Assembly (NCBI GenBank): GCA_037176725.1
Contig: JAZBRS010000029.1
Location: 124,715,001-124,779,000, forward strand
DNA: 64,000 nucleotides
Source: Posidonia oceanica
Lineage: Eukaryota > Streptophyta > Magnoliopsida > Alismatales > Posidoniaceae
Reading direction: 5' to 3'
Of this stretch, positions 33,088 to 45,037 are shown piece by piece. Below the pieces are notes generated by a model. The model searched no databases and was not told the origin of the DNA. It worked only from the letters and a program-made list of their open reading frames with translations. The position numbers and the translations under genes were made by a program. Position 1 is the first letter of the stretch. Every line of letters starts with the position of its first letter.

Positions 33088-35226
33088 ATGCAACCTTCCC
33101 AGCAGCACCCCATATCCATCCACCAACCAGCAAATGCCCCGGCAGCACCTCTCAAGCTCGCAGCTCGTGCTCCCTTGGTAATCAACCTGACCAGGGATAC
33201 CCACCGCGTCCCTTATGACTACACCGCAGAGATGTGCGTGGAGGTCACGCGGTCGGGGAGGGTGTTCAGACTTGCCGCCCCAGCAGCCAGGGCCAGCCGT
33301 CTAGAACCCACTCCATCAGTGAGCCAGCCTCCACTAGTGAGCCAACAACCACCATCAGGCCAATTCCCTGGTCCCCTAGCTGCAGAACCTACCACCAGAG
33401 CTACTCCACCTACCTCCAAAAAAGACTAGCCTACATCTGACATTACGGCCCAGTTGAAAAATGTTGGGGCTGACATCTCCATTTGGGACCTAATCCACAC
33501 TTCCCGTGAACACTGAGAAGCTTTTCTCCGCGTGTTCCAGACTGCCCATGTGTCCCAATCCATCGAGCCTGCAACCTTGGAGAATATGGTGGGTATGATC
33601 GCGGAGCCGCAGGTCATCTCTTTCTCAAGCGACGAGCTGCCTCCAGTGGGGACTAACCATAATCAGCCCCTATTCATCACGGTGCAATTCAAAAGTTTCC
33701 GCATTCCCCTCTCGCTGGTTGACAATGGGTCAGGCCTTAACGTCTGTCCCCTGCGTACAGCATTGAAGCTCGGATTCAAAGCCGAGGACATCACGCCAGC
33801 CATGAAGGGAATGACCTCTTTTGACAACACGCATCATGATTCTTTAGGGATCCTGGTTATTCCCCTTTCTATTGGCCCAGTCGTATTCGATATAGAATTC
33901 TACATCGTCGACTTGGAACCTTCTTTTAATCTCCTACTTGGGAACCCTTGGCTGCACAAGCATCAAGTGATCCCCTCGACCGTCCACCGCATGATAAAGT
34001 TCCGCTGGGGCGATGACATTGTCATTGTCATGGCAAAAAACTTCGATAAGGAGCCGCTCGAGGCGGTCTCTTCTATCTCCCAGCAGACTGTCCAATTTGA
34101 TCCCAAGCCGTTTGATACCTTGTATCGTGTTAACTGGTTTGAGCCGATTAACTATATCCCTGTTCTTGAACGTGTCAGCTCTCTGACCGTTCATTGCAAC
34201 CCCTCCCGGATGGTCGAAAACATCTACCGCAGGTGAGGCTACGCGAAGGGAACGCCACTTGGGCATCATGGCCAAGGGATCGCCGAGCCGTTTGCAATTG
34301 AGGAAAGAAGAGACTTTCAAGGCTTGGGATATGAATGGCAGCCCCGTGATGGTATTCTTGACCCGAACACGAGCCCAACCTTAGCCCAGCCAATACCGTG
34401 CCAGAGCCCCCCACTGCCGACAAAGGAGTGGGTCTGCATAGAAGACTACTATTCAGATGAGGAGCAGTCTGGCATAATAGAAGCAGCTTGGACCAGCAGA
34501 GAGGTCTAGTCCAACCCTGCAACATCCCTGTCAGTTTGCCTGGTCTTTCCCTCTATAGATACAGTGGTAGATTCAGTAAGCTCTGTGTCAGGGATGACAG
34601 CTTCTTCCCCTCCTGTAGCGTCATCAGTGCCTTGGACAGCTACATCAATAGCTCCAAAGTCAAGAGCACCCCTTCAAGCACCAGCCAGCAGTCCATCCGC
34701 GGCCACAACCGCACCAGTACAGAAGTTATCATTTTCGGTGGCGCAGTCAGCCGGATCAGGCAAAATCAGGGCTCGACCCGCTTCATCAGCAGCACCACCA
34801 GCAAAGCAGGCGGCTCAATCAGCCATACAGTCGTCAGCTTCAGCAGATCCAACCTTGTGGTGGGCCCCTGCCGCTGCTATAGAGAGACAACCACCATCAC
34901 GTACGGGTGCCGACGCTTCGTCCCCCAGCACAGTCGTCCAGCCATCGGACCTCCAGAAGAGCACCTCTGCCTCCCATCCAGCCATAACACTAGCCCTATC
35001 GGCGCACTCGTCAGTTGCATCCCTGATCGCCACAGTACCACGATTAGCCACACCAGAAGGTCAGCCAGCCAGCAACAGAGCAGACGCCCAAGGCAGTAAT
35101 ATGTCTAGCAGCCAGAGCCGACCCCACTGGTGGAGGAATCACCGGGCAGGAGTTTGAGGAAGCTGACTATGCCTATTATGTCGACACACCCTCAGATGAC
35201 GAGGGGGTGCAATTGCTGAGGCCTCG
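33088..35226 (+). pseudogene. Protease and linker of element B, broken
   Basis: Same frame as the downstream pol. The aspartic protease lies at about 33640-34030, with active-site motif LVDNGSGLNVCPL (the DNGS type common in Tat elements) and the flap/end motif FNLLLGNPWLH. Near 34240-34330 a Gly-rich GHHGQGIAEP...FQGLGYEW resembles a G-patch, often found after Tat proteases. A 220-codon Ser/Ala/Pro linker follows. Stops: TAG 33427, TGA 33514, TGA 34234, TAG 34507, TGA 35155. A one-base loss in a G run near 35201, compared with F, disturbs the frame. Confidence 0.8.
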
Positions 35227-36293
35227 GTGGACGATATGCTCGGAGACTTGGAACTGCTCTTCCAAGAACAACTCACAGCATTGGCTGAAGACGCCACCAA
35301 GCAGCAGGCGGTAAGGAAAGGGAAAGCCGTGGCCACTGATCCCTCCTCGCAGCAAAACCATCCCTTAATCATGGTCTTGGAAGAAGAAGCAGAGGCGGCA
35401 CCCACTAGATCGGACGAGTTGATCACTCCGCAGCCAGAAGGCGGGTCTAGATGGTTCAAGCAACGCATGCCCCACGCAGGCGGCGCATATGGCGACAGTG
35501 CACAAATTAGTCGCCTAGAAGTCAGTCATCCATCCTCGACACTTCCCGCGAGTACATTTGAAAACGCGGAGGAGGGAGCAGTGCAGACAGCAGTGTCGAC
35601 AGTAGAGCAGATAGCAGCAGTCCCAGCAGTGACAATGGTGCCTGAGCAAACAGAGCAGCCAGATCAGTCAGCAGGACTAGGGGCCACCCAAGCGGACATC
35701 ACCCACCGAGCCTACAAAAGTACTCAGGTAAGCGTGACCGTCCTGAGGCATCAGCAGGACCAAGAGGCGGAACATATTCACTCCTTCGACATCACAGACC
35801 TAACATTCGAGAACGAGATCCTCTCTGAACTCATAGCATATGGAGAAGAGAATGACACAGGCATAGATGAGAATGATGAACCACCGCTTGAGTTCCAGCC
35901 CTATGATGACGACCCAGAAGGGCCTAACCTCCATGTCAAAGAAGAGACGGAGGCAGTCAACATTGGCACAGCTGAAGATATGAAGGAGGTCCGCATCAGT
36001 GCCCAACTGACACCCCAGGATAGAGCAGAATTTATCGCATTCCTTATGGAATATGCGGATGTCTTTGCCTGGAGCTATAAAGACATGGTCGGCCTTGATG
36101 TCGAGATTGTGGTGCACAACCTGCCCTTGGATCTAGATGTAAAGCTGGTAAAGCAGAAGCTCCGGAAGTGGCGACCACAGTGGCTGCTCAAGATCAAAGA
36201 AGAGATCATGAAGCAGCACAGCATTGGTTTTCTCAAGGTCGTCCTCTACCCAGAATGGCTTGCGAACGTTGTGCCAGTGCCCAAGAAGGATGG
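35227..36293 (+). pseudogene. RT N-terminal part of element B (5' of the solo LTR)
   Basis: Open throughout. An acidic, Glu/Thr-rich linker is followed from about 36000 by the RT start: FLMEYADVFAWSY, VHNLPLDLDVKLVKQKLRKW, IKEEIMKQHSIGFLKVV, YPEWLANVVPVPKKDG. It is interrupted at 36294 by the solo LTR and resumes in the same frame at 42095. The W in FAWSY is intact here but is TAG in F. Confidence 0.9.
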
Positions 36294-39200
36294 TGTTGAC
36301 ACCCCATCTTGACAGGCTTGGACCAATTGGGACCTTCTGGTGACTTCTGGATCTAAACCTAGGTCAAAACTACACCCAACCCTCCTCATCTTACCCTTCA
36401 AAACAAGCCAAACCTGACCTAAGCCTACACCCTCTTCCCAAGCCCAAAACCTGCCCAAAAACCATAGGAAAACCTATCAACCCCTACTTAGCAAACCTAC
36501 CCAAACACTTAGAAACTTTCAAACCAAAACCATTCCCAAAAATCCTAGAAAACCTAGGTAAAACCACCCTTTTTCTACACCTCAAAACCCCTCCAAAACC
36601 TTCTTAAAATTAAACCAAAGCCCTAGAACCAACACTAGAAACCCTAGGCTACACACTCCCCAATTTTCACCCCATTTCAAAACCTTTAAGCCTTCCTTTT
36701 ACCTAAATTATCCTTTTCTCTCTCTTGGATTATTCTTTTCTCTCTCCTCTCTCTCTCCTGATTATCCTCCCTCTTTTCATCCCCTTCTCTCTCTTTTTCT
36801 TGCCTGGCTGTGGGCCCCCTTTGTGCTTCTATCTCTTCTCTATCTTATTTCTATTTTTACCTTATTTTTAGCATTTTCCCTGACTTTTAAAAAAATTGTT
36901 TTCCCCCAACTCATCTCTTTCCCCTTTATTCCTCCTTTTTCCCTTTTCTTCTTCCTTCTCTTTTCCTTTTTCCTTCTTTTGCTAAAATCCATAAAAAAAC
37001 CCTTAAAAATCTCTAAAACTCTAAAACAAAAGGGAAACAAACCAGAACCCTAAGAAAAATAATTAAAAATACTAAACAAACAATTAAGAACCTAAACCCA
37101 ACTAAATCTAGTTAAAATGGAAAACCAAGGATGCAAGCTAAAAAATGCAAAACAAACCAAAAGAAAATGCTGTAAAATCAAGGAAAAAACTAAAATATAA
37201 TCAAAACCGACCAAAAGTGAAAACCCTATCAAAAATAATCAAAAGCAAACCCTAAGAAGAAGGAAAACAATTAAAAACACTAAGACAAATAGTTAATGAA
37301 AAAACTTAACTTAACAAACCTAAGAAGAACAATTTAAGAACTTAATTAAAAAAAAAGAAAAAGAGAGAAACAATTAAAGACTTAAAAACACTTAACTAAA
37401 CAAGAGAAACCTAACTAAAAAACATCAAGAGAACTTAACAAATAAAAAATCAAAAGTATAATTTAAAGAAGACTTAAGAAGAATCCTAAAAAGACTAAAA
37501 TCAAAAGCCAAAACTCACTCTAATTAATCTAAAAATAAACTTTAAAAAATCCTCACTAAAATCCCAAATACTTAACAAGAAAAACACAATGGAAAAATAA
37601 TTTAAAAGGCTTAAGAAACACTTAATCAAAATGGAAAACAAATTAAAAACAAAGAAAACCCTTAAAACCCTAATCAAACCCGAAACCCCTCTAAAACCAG
37701 AACTAATCAACTAAAAACAGTCATTAAAAATTTAATCAAGATCCTAACTTACAACACAATCATTCTAATATTTTACTAATTTTTATTTTATTTTTACCTA
37801 ATTTATTTCTCCTCTTTTTCTCCTCTCTTTCTCCCTTCCTTCCTATTCTTTTTCTTTTTTTTCTGCTGGGCCTAGTCCGGCCCGTTCCTGCCTTCCTTCT
37901 TTCTTTTTCTTTTTATTTTCTTCTCCGGTTCGTGGCCCGGCCTGCCTTCCTCCTCTTCCTCTTCCTTCTTCTTCCTTAGCTTCTTCTTTTCTCCCACGGC
38001 CGGCCTACAGCGCTCCCTCCTCCTTTCAAATTTCAAGCCTTCCCTCTCCGTCAGATCAGCAACAGCTCGCCGCTCCTCTCTCTTCTCTCAGCACCTTTTC
38101 TGGGAGGCATTTACTGCCTGTCGTCTCGCCGGCATCCTTCCAATCAGCTGCAGTGCCTGCGCTGGAGGGATTCAAAATCTTCAGCGCGCCCAGCAGCTTC
38201 GTGCGTCCTGATAAAACCGATCATCAGCACCTCCTCCAATGCCTTTTGCCATCCGAGAGAGAGAATTGAGAAGTCCGGAGAGAATTCCCCAAGCAAACTC
38301 CTTCTTCCTCTGAAATCCACAGCACTTCCCCCTTCTTTTTCTCCCTGAAACCAAGCCCCTTCCAAGCCTCCAATTCTCTTCCATTTCATCCCCCAAATCC
38401 ACCCAGAGTCCCAGCATTCCTCCTCCACCCTTCCACGGCCTTTCCACCCCTGAAAACACCCCCAGTCCACCGAATTTCCATCACAGAAACTAACTGCAAC
38501 CCAACACCACCTCTCCTGAAATTGCCTTCACCACAGACCTCCATTTCGTCCCAAACCTTTCCCAGTCACTCGCCTGAACTCCACCTCCCCAAGCCACCCA
38601 GCCTTCAGCCTTCTCCCCCCTCACAGGCCGAACTCTCCACCACAAACACCTGCAGTCCTCTTTGACCAGAAAACCAACCAACTTGCAATCTCCACCCGCA
38701 GACCTCCCCTGACCAATTCAACTGCCCAGAAACCTTCGCCAGACATCCAGCAACCTTCCAGAAGGTCCCATCCGGCCTGAGAAGCAGCGAACACCCCCCG
38801 GTCTCCGGCTGCCTCTGCAAACCCAAAATCTGCAAAACCACCTGCTGATCTTCGAAGCTCACGTCCAACCATCCGGGAAGCACCGGAAGGCTCCGTGGAG
38901 GCGATTCCAATCCTCGCGAGCGGCAGACGGCGCCCGCAGCGGCCAGACGAACTCCACCGGCTACCTCTGAAACCACCTACGTCGAGAGGGCTTCTCAGAC
39001 ACGGAGACAGGTAAATTCTTATCCCTCTAGCCTAATCTTCCTTCCTTCTTGCTTTTCCACCCCTTAGAATAGGTTTCTCTTCGCTCCTGCGCCGAGTCAA
39101 CTCCGGTCAGAGTCGTCTTCTCCGGCAAGCATCTCCATGCGTCCCTTCGCTCCGGTCAGCAGAACGGCATTCCAGCAGCACCCTCCGGTCCGCACGAGCC

Positions 39201-41194
39201 TCAGGAGCACGCTCCGGCTCTCGGATCGCAGCGCCGTCGCGTTGATCGCCCAGAGTGCGCTTTTGAAACTCTGCAGACCTCCGGTGGCCTCTCCGGCTCG
39301 CTCCAGCCAGCGTCGAGCTCTACCGAGCGTCGTCCGAGCACCGTCAGGACCTGGAGACGCTTCCCCGCCGGTCTGCGTAGCTTCAACACCCCCGTGCCGG
39401 CGTTCATGGACGCTGGCAGCTTGCTGCTACAGTGTCCATGGCCGTCGGCCATGCACTGTTCATTTATTTTTCTGTTATCTAAGTTTTTTGCCAAAAATTG
39501 CATTTCTGGTCCAAGTTCCTGTTATTTTGCGTTCAGGTCCTTTATTTGATTTAATCTGCCTATTTCTGTGTTGAAACTATATAAAATTGCATGAAATGTT
39601 TGTGTTTCTCTTTATTTGCATACTGGTCCTTTTACTGTGCTTTCCTTCAGTAATAAGTTAGACTTTGGCCCTCCAGTTTTTGATTTTTGCACATTGGTCC
39701 TGTAGTAGTTTAATTTAATTTAATGCATGAATTTTGCCATATAAAATTGCATTCGGGGTCCTCTCTGCTTTCTGTATTTGCCTTCTGGTCCTCTGTCCTG
39801 TAGAACTTAGGTTTTATTTTTCATTTTTGCTTGTTGCATTGCATTTCTCCCCCTCTGTTTTCTGATTTTTGCATGTAGGTCCTCTTCTAATGCACAGTAA
39901 TCTTTTTAATGCATATTTAGCTTATAAAATTGCATTCTTGACCCTACATAATTTGAAAATTGCATGCCAGTCCTCTGTCTGTCCTTTTAATGCATATTTT
40001 GCTTATAAAATTGCATTTTTGACCCCGCATGATTTGAAAATTGCACATAGGTCCTCTGCATGCTTATAAAAATCACTTAGATGCACGTTTTGCTTATAAA
40101 ATTGCATCTTAGCCCCACATGTTTGAAAAATTGCATGTAGGTCCCCTATCTGCATTCCCAGACTACTTAGGACCCTGTTTTTCTGGAAAAATTGCATTTT
40201 AGACCCTAATGATTTCAAAATTACATCTTAACCTACCACATGATTTCAAAGCTTGCCTTGATGCGTACCCATCTTGAAAAATTGCATTTTAAACCCTACC
40301 CTTTGCAAAATTGCATACAGACCCTCCTTTTTTCAAATTCCCTACATGAAAGCCCCAAACCTTTCAAAACTTTTGCATTTAGACCCCCATCCTTTCAAAA
40401 TTGCATTTGAACCCCCAATTTTCTGAAAAATCCCCCTTGAGTCCTTTCTTGCATCCTGCATGCATTTGCACTCATGTAGTCTTGCATTTGGCATCCTCTG
40501 CACACACTTCAGCATCTTTAGCTCCCATTTACATGGGGAGACTTGTTTGCACACCCCTAGGACCTCCTGTACACTTAGATATGTTCTTCTCCCCTGTTCT
40601 GGCCCCTCTGCCTTGAAGCTGTGATATCTTCCAATCCGGCCGTTAGATCTTCTCAAACAAGCTACCCAGACGACCCCAGCGAAGCGCTCTTCAGCATGGA
40701 CCAAGCAGATTTCAGATCAGGCTCCAGATTTTCTAGGTATGTCCTTCTGAACCCCTGCACAGCATTCATTTGCATACCATTTGCATCACATGCATCGTTT
40801 TTGCTTTTTGTTTCCTCGAACATGTAGAATAGGACTTTCTCTTCTTATCTATCAATTCTGCTCCCCCTTTCGCGTATTTTCAAGTGTTTTGTGTTATGAT
40901 TCCCCTAGATTCACCACTTATTGCGACTTTCTTCCACCTTTTCCACGATCCGATCGCACCGCGAGCTTTGGGCAGCATGCGAGACACACCGTGGAGCGGT
41001 TTAGTGGGAAACAGTCACAAAGCGGTGGTAATCCCCCCATTTGCTTACTTTTTCCATTGTAGGTCTTCACACCTACTCTGTGTGGCCCTTAAACAGTGTC
41101 TGTTCTCACACACGCGCTGTTTTGCTTCTCCTTTCGCTTCTCTTGTTCTTTCTCCTTGCATTTGCATCTGCATGGTTTCACTGAGGTTTCGCTT

Positions 41195-41450
41195 CGCTTT
41201 TGGCACCGTTTTGCGTGCCCACTTTGTCTTTGGCACCGTTTTGCATGTCCGCTTCGCTTTTGGCACCGTTTTGCGTGCCCGCTTTGTCTTTGGCACCGTT
41301 TTGCGTGCCCGCTTTTGTCTTTTGCACCGTTTTGCATGTCGTTTCACTTTCTCGCTTCGTTTTGCATGCCGACCTTGTTTTCTTGCACCGTTTCGCGTGC
41401 CGTTCTCGTTTCTTGCCTTGTTTCGCGTGTTTTACGCCGTTTTCTCTTGC
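41195..41450 (+). repeat. 30-bp tandem array in the solo LTR
   Basis: Unit TTTGGCACCGTTTTGCGTGC; the marker GGCACCG recurs at 41201, 41232, 41262 and 41292. It is the counterpart of the 50-bp array of LTR A. Confidence 0.8.
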
Positions 41451-41738
41451 ATGTCGCGTGCATTGCTTGGTTTTATCGTCGTTTTGCTTTTCGCTTGCAT
41501 TTGCATATAGGGCAGTGATGCTTACTGCCTGGAGTTCTCACGAGCCAGGTTTCGCCCGGTTCGGAACACAGACAGTGTTGCTGAGTGCTTAGACTGTACG
41601 TTTACTTTCCCTGCATTGCATCCTACCACTTAGAGCACACCTATGAGCATTCATTCAGGCATTCATTGGCATTTAGGCATTCCAATCTGCATTTCCCTGC
41701 GTATGCGAGCGTAAGCCTAGAAAGACCGATTCTCGGGC

Positions 41739-41764
41739 GTGTCGGGGGTGCCTAACACCTTCCC
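41739..41764 (+). promoter_or_regulatory. Conserved GGTGCCTAACACC motif (solo LTR)
   Basis: Same motif and GTAACAGGAGTCC context as in A, B and D; the U5 TGGCGACTC follows at 41963-41971. Confidence 0.7.
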
Positions 41765-42094
41765 CATGCGTAACAGGAGTCCTTGCCCAGTCTTTTGGCT
41801 CGCAATGACCATATCGCCCTTATCCTAGGCATGAGTCATCTCATTTGCATGTATTTGCATTTGTTTTCCTTTGCATTGCTTTGCTTTGCATTTCTTGCTT
41901 GGTTTTGCGCGTTAATTCACGCATTTCCCTTGGTTTTCCTTGTCTCCAAATAATAGACACGGTGGCGACTCTGATTTGTCTTATCTTTTCCTTTTCTTAC
42001 CTTTTCTCCTCTATTTTAAGTGTTTTCGAGTTGAGCCCTCCTCCTCGGACCATCGCCGCCAATAGTAAGCCTGATTCTGATTGGGATTACTACA

Positions 42095-45037
42095 GATGGC
42101 AAGGTCCACATGTGCATTGATTACAGGGATCTGAACAAAGCCAGTCCTAAGGACGACTTCCCTTTACCGCACATCGACGTCCTGGTGGACAACACTGCAA
42201 GGCAAAAGATGCTCTCCTTTATGGACAGCTTCTCTGGCTACAACTAGATTAGAATGGCAGAGGAAGACATGGAAAAGACTTCCTTTATCACTCCCTGGGG
42301 AGTCTTCTGCTATCAAGTCAAGCCGTTTGGGCTTAAGAACGTCGGAGCAACATATCAAAGGGCGATGACAACATTGTTCCACGACCTCATGCACCAAGAA
42401 GTCGAGGTCTACGTGGATGAAATGATTGCCAAGTCGAGAGAGCCTGAGGACCACCTCACCTGCCTCAAGAAGCTCTTTGCTTGCCTGAGGAAGTACAAGC
42501 TTCACCTCAACCCTAGTAAATGTGTATTCGGGATATCATTTGGTAAGCTATTGCGCTACATTGTCAGCCAGAAGGGAATTGAAGTGGACCTGAGTAAGGC
42601 CAAAGCCATCGTGGACATGCCACCCCCCAGGACTGAGAAGAAAGTCAGAGGCCTACTGGGGCATCTGCAGTACATCAGTCGGTTCATCGCACAGCTCATG
42701 CCTATCTGCGAGCCGATTTTCAAGCTCCTGAGGAAGAATGCACAGATCAACTAGAGCGAGGAGTGCCAAGCTGTATTTGACAAGATCAAGCAGCTCCTGA
42801 TCAAGCCTCCTGTCTTGGTCCCTGCCACGCCAGGGAGACCTCTGATTCTCTACCTTTCTACCATGCAGCATTCCATGGGTGCTGTCTTGGGCCAACATGA
42901 CGAAACGGGTAGAAAGGAGCGGGCCATTTATTACCTGAGCAAGAAATTCAATGATTGCGAAGCCAGGTACAACACTATAGAGAAGACATGCCTGTCTCTT
43001 GTTTGGGCCGCGCAGAAGCTAAGGCATTACATGATGGCACACCCGATCCAACTCTTATGCCGGCACGACCCCATCAAATTCATTTTCCAGAAGTCGACCA
43101 TGGTAGGCCGATGCGTCAAGTGGCAGGTGCTATTGTCCCAGTATGACATCACATGCGTCACGTAGAAATCCATGAAGGGGCAAGCCATGGCAGATCATCT
43201 AGCTAACTTCCCACTGCTTGAATACTAGCTGCTGCTGACACAATTCCTTGATGAGGACATTCTATTCGCCATGAAGGATTTAGAGCAGAAGGATCCTGAA
43301 GACGAACTACAGTGGCATCTGTACTTCGATAGTGCAGTTAATAGAAGGGGCAGAGGCATCGATGCTGTCTTAGCAATGCCACAGGGAGAGTTGATCCCAT
43401 TCGCAAGGAAGATGACATTCCTTTGCACCAACAATGAGGCAGAGTATGAAGCCTGCAATCTGGGACTGCAAGTCGCACTCGAGCATGATGTGCGCAACCT
43501 GCATGTGCACGGCGATGCCATGCTAGTGATCTCCCAAGTGAATGGCGACTGGAAGACGAAAGATCCAAAGCTTGTGCCATACCACAAGTGCCTGCTGAAG
43601 TTGATAGAAGAATTTGAGAGCATCCACTTCATGCACATGAACAGAGCGAGGAATGCATATGCAGATGCATTGGCAACCTTGGCGTCCAGGCTCAGCACAC
43701 CTGAAGACCGTGCAGTAGACGTATCAGTCTCTCATGTGGAACAACCTACACACTGCATGAGCATCGAGGAAGCGGATCCCGCAGAGGAACTGCCATGGTA
43801 CCACAACATCAAGGTCTTCCTAGAATTTGGTAGCCTCCCACCTTACGCCTCAGTAGCGGATAGAAAGACTTTGGCACGTCTAGCGTCAAAGTACGTAATG
43901 AGGGCAGGACATTTGTACAGAAGATCTTACAACCAGATGCTCCTACACTGCGTAGGCAAGAAACAGGCCGACACACTGATGTTCCAAGTCCATGCAGGGA
44001 CCTGCGGCCCTCACATGAACGATGTGTTGCTAGCCAAGAAGATCATGCTCGAAGGCTACTTCTGGTCAACCATGGAGGCAGACTGCTGCCAGTTTGTATG
44101 CAGGTGCCATAACTGCCAAATTCATGGGAACTTCATACATGCTCCCCCACAGGAATTGCATAGCATGTCTTCGCCAAGGCCTTTCTCCACCTAGGGGATC
44201 GATGTCATTGGCGCCATACATCCTGCTGCCTCGAATGGTCACCACTTCATCATGTTGCCCATCGATTATTTTACCAAGTGGATGGAGGCAGCCTCTTGCA
44301 AGACAGTTACTGCCGTGGCTATAGAAAAGTTTATCAGAAACAACATCATAGCCCGGTATGGGGTCCCGCATGCGCTCATCTCCGATAACAGCTCAAACTT
44401 CACAGCCAAGAGGATCGAAGACTATCTGCAAAGTTTCAACATCAAGCATCACCGATCCTCACCTTATCGGCCACAGATGAACGACGCAGTAGAGTCTGCC
44501 AACAAGAACCTTGTCAAGATCTTGAAAAAGATGGCAGAGACTCACAAGGACTGGCACGACAAGCTTCCGTACGCACTCTATGCGTACAGGACATCAGTCC
44601 GGACCTCGACAAGAGCAACCCCATACTCGCTGGTGTACGGCATGGAGGCAGTGCTGCCCATTGATGTAGAGATCCCCTTACCACAGATCCTACGAGAAGC
44701 TGAACTGGAGGAAGCAGAATGGGTCGAAGACCACTGCATCCAGTTGAACCTGATTGATGAGCATAGGCTGCAGGTCATGCATCATGCTCAGTGTTATCAG
44801 AAGCGCTTGGCCAGAGCATACCAGAAGAAGGTTAGGCCCAGAAGTTTCAATCCAGGGGATATGGTCCTTCGAGCCATCCACCTCCCAGACAGCCGAGGCA
44901 AATTCTGGCCTAACTGGCGTGGCCCCTTCCTGATCAAGCGGGTCTTCTCTGGTGGCGCAGCAATCCTTGAGGACATGAACCAAGTTGAACAATCAGAACC
45001 GATCTACTCATGCTACCTCAAGAAGTACTACCAGTAG
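42095..45037 (+). pseudogene. pol of element B after the solo LTR (RT, RNase H x2, integrase), five amber stops
   Basis: One frame to 45037 with no frameshift. RT fingers and palm: KVHMCIDYRDLNKASPKDDF, FMDSFSGYN, PFGLKN, and the catalytic box as YVDE (42411-42422) instead of YVDD. RT-linked RNase H: ILYLSTMQHSMGAVLG, AIYYLSKKF. Second RNase H: LYFDSA, EAEYEA, HGDAML, NAYADAL (43320-43680). Integrase: HHCC finger (HAGTCGPH, CHNC), GIDVIG, SDNSSNF, AVESANKN, NWRGPF, end KKYYQ. Stops, all TAG: 42245, 42752, 43163, 43226, 44192; related copies read Gln or Trp there. This is the best-preserved pol in the window, but the changed catalytic Asp and the stops make it inactive. Confidence 0.93.

Larger units (their letters stand above)
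36294..42094 (+). mobile_element. Solo LTR (5.8 kb) inserted in the RT of B, target duplication GATGG
   Basis: Starts TGTTGACACCCCATCTTGAC, ends GGGATTACTACA, flanked on both sides by GATGG (36289-36293 and 42095-42099). Removing the LTR and one GATGG restores an unbroken RT frame. No second LTR or internal region is present, so it arose by LTR-LTR recombination. Same family as the LTRs of A and D by both ends and the R/U5 block. The first 1.7 kb alternates C/T-rich and A-rich DNA (CCTAAACCC-like motifs). 38050-39480 is GC-rich. 39590-40430 holds degenerate AAATTGCATTTT-type repeats. 41195-41450 is a 30-bp array. No gene is inside. Confidence 0.95.

Noticed and set aside
42245..44194. Amber codons as programmed read-through or recoding
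   Set aside because: Positions differ between copies (one shared exception, reported) and match CHG decay; related copies read Gln or Trp.
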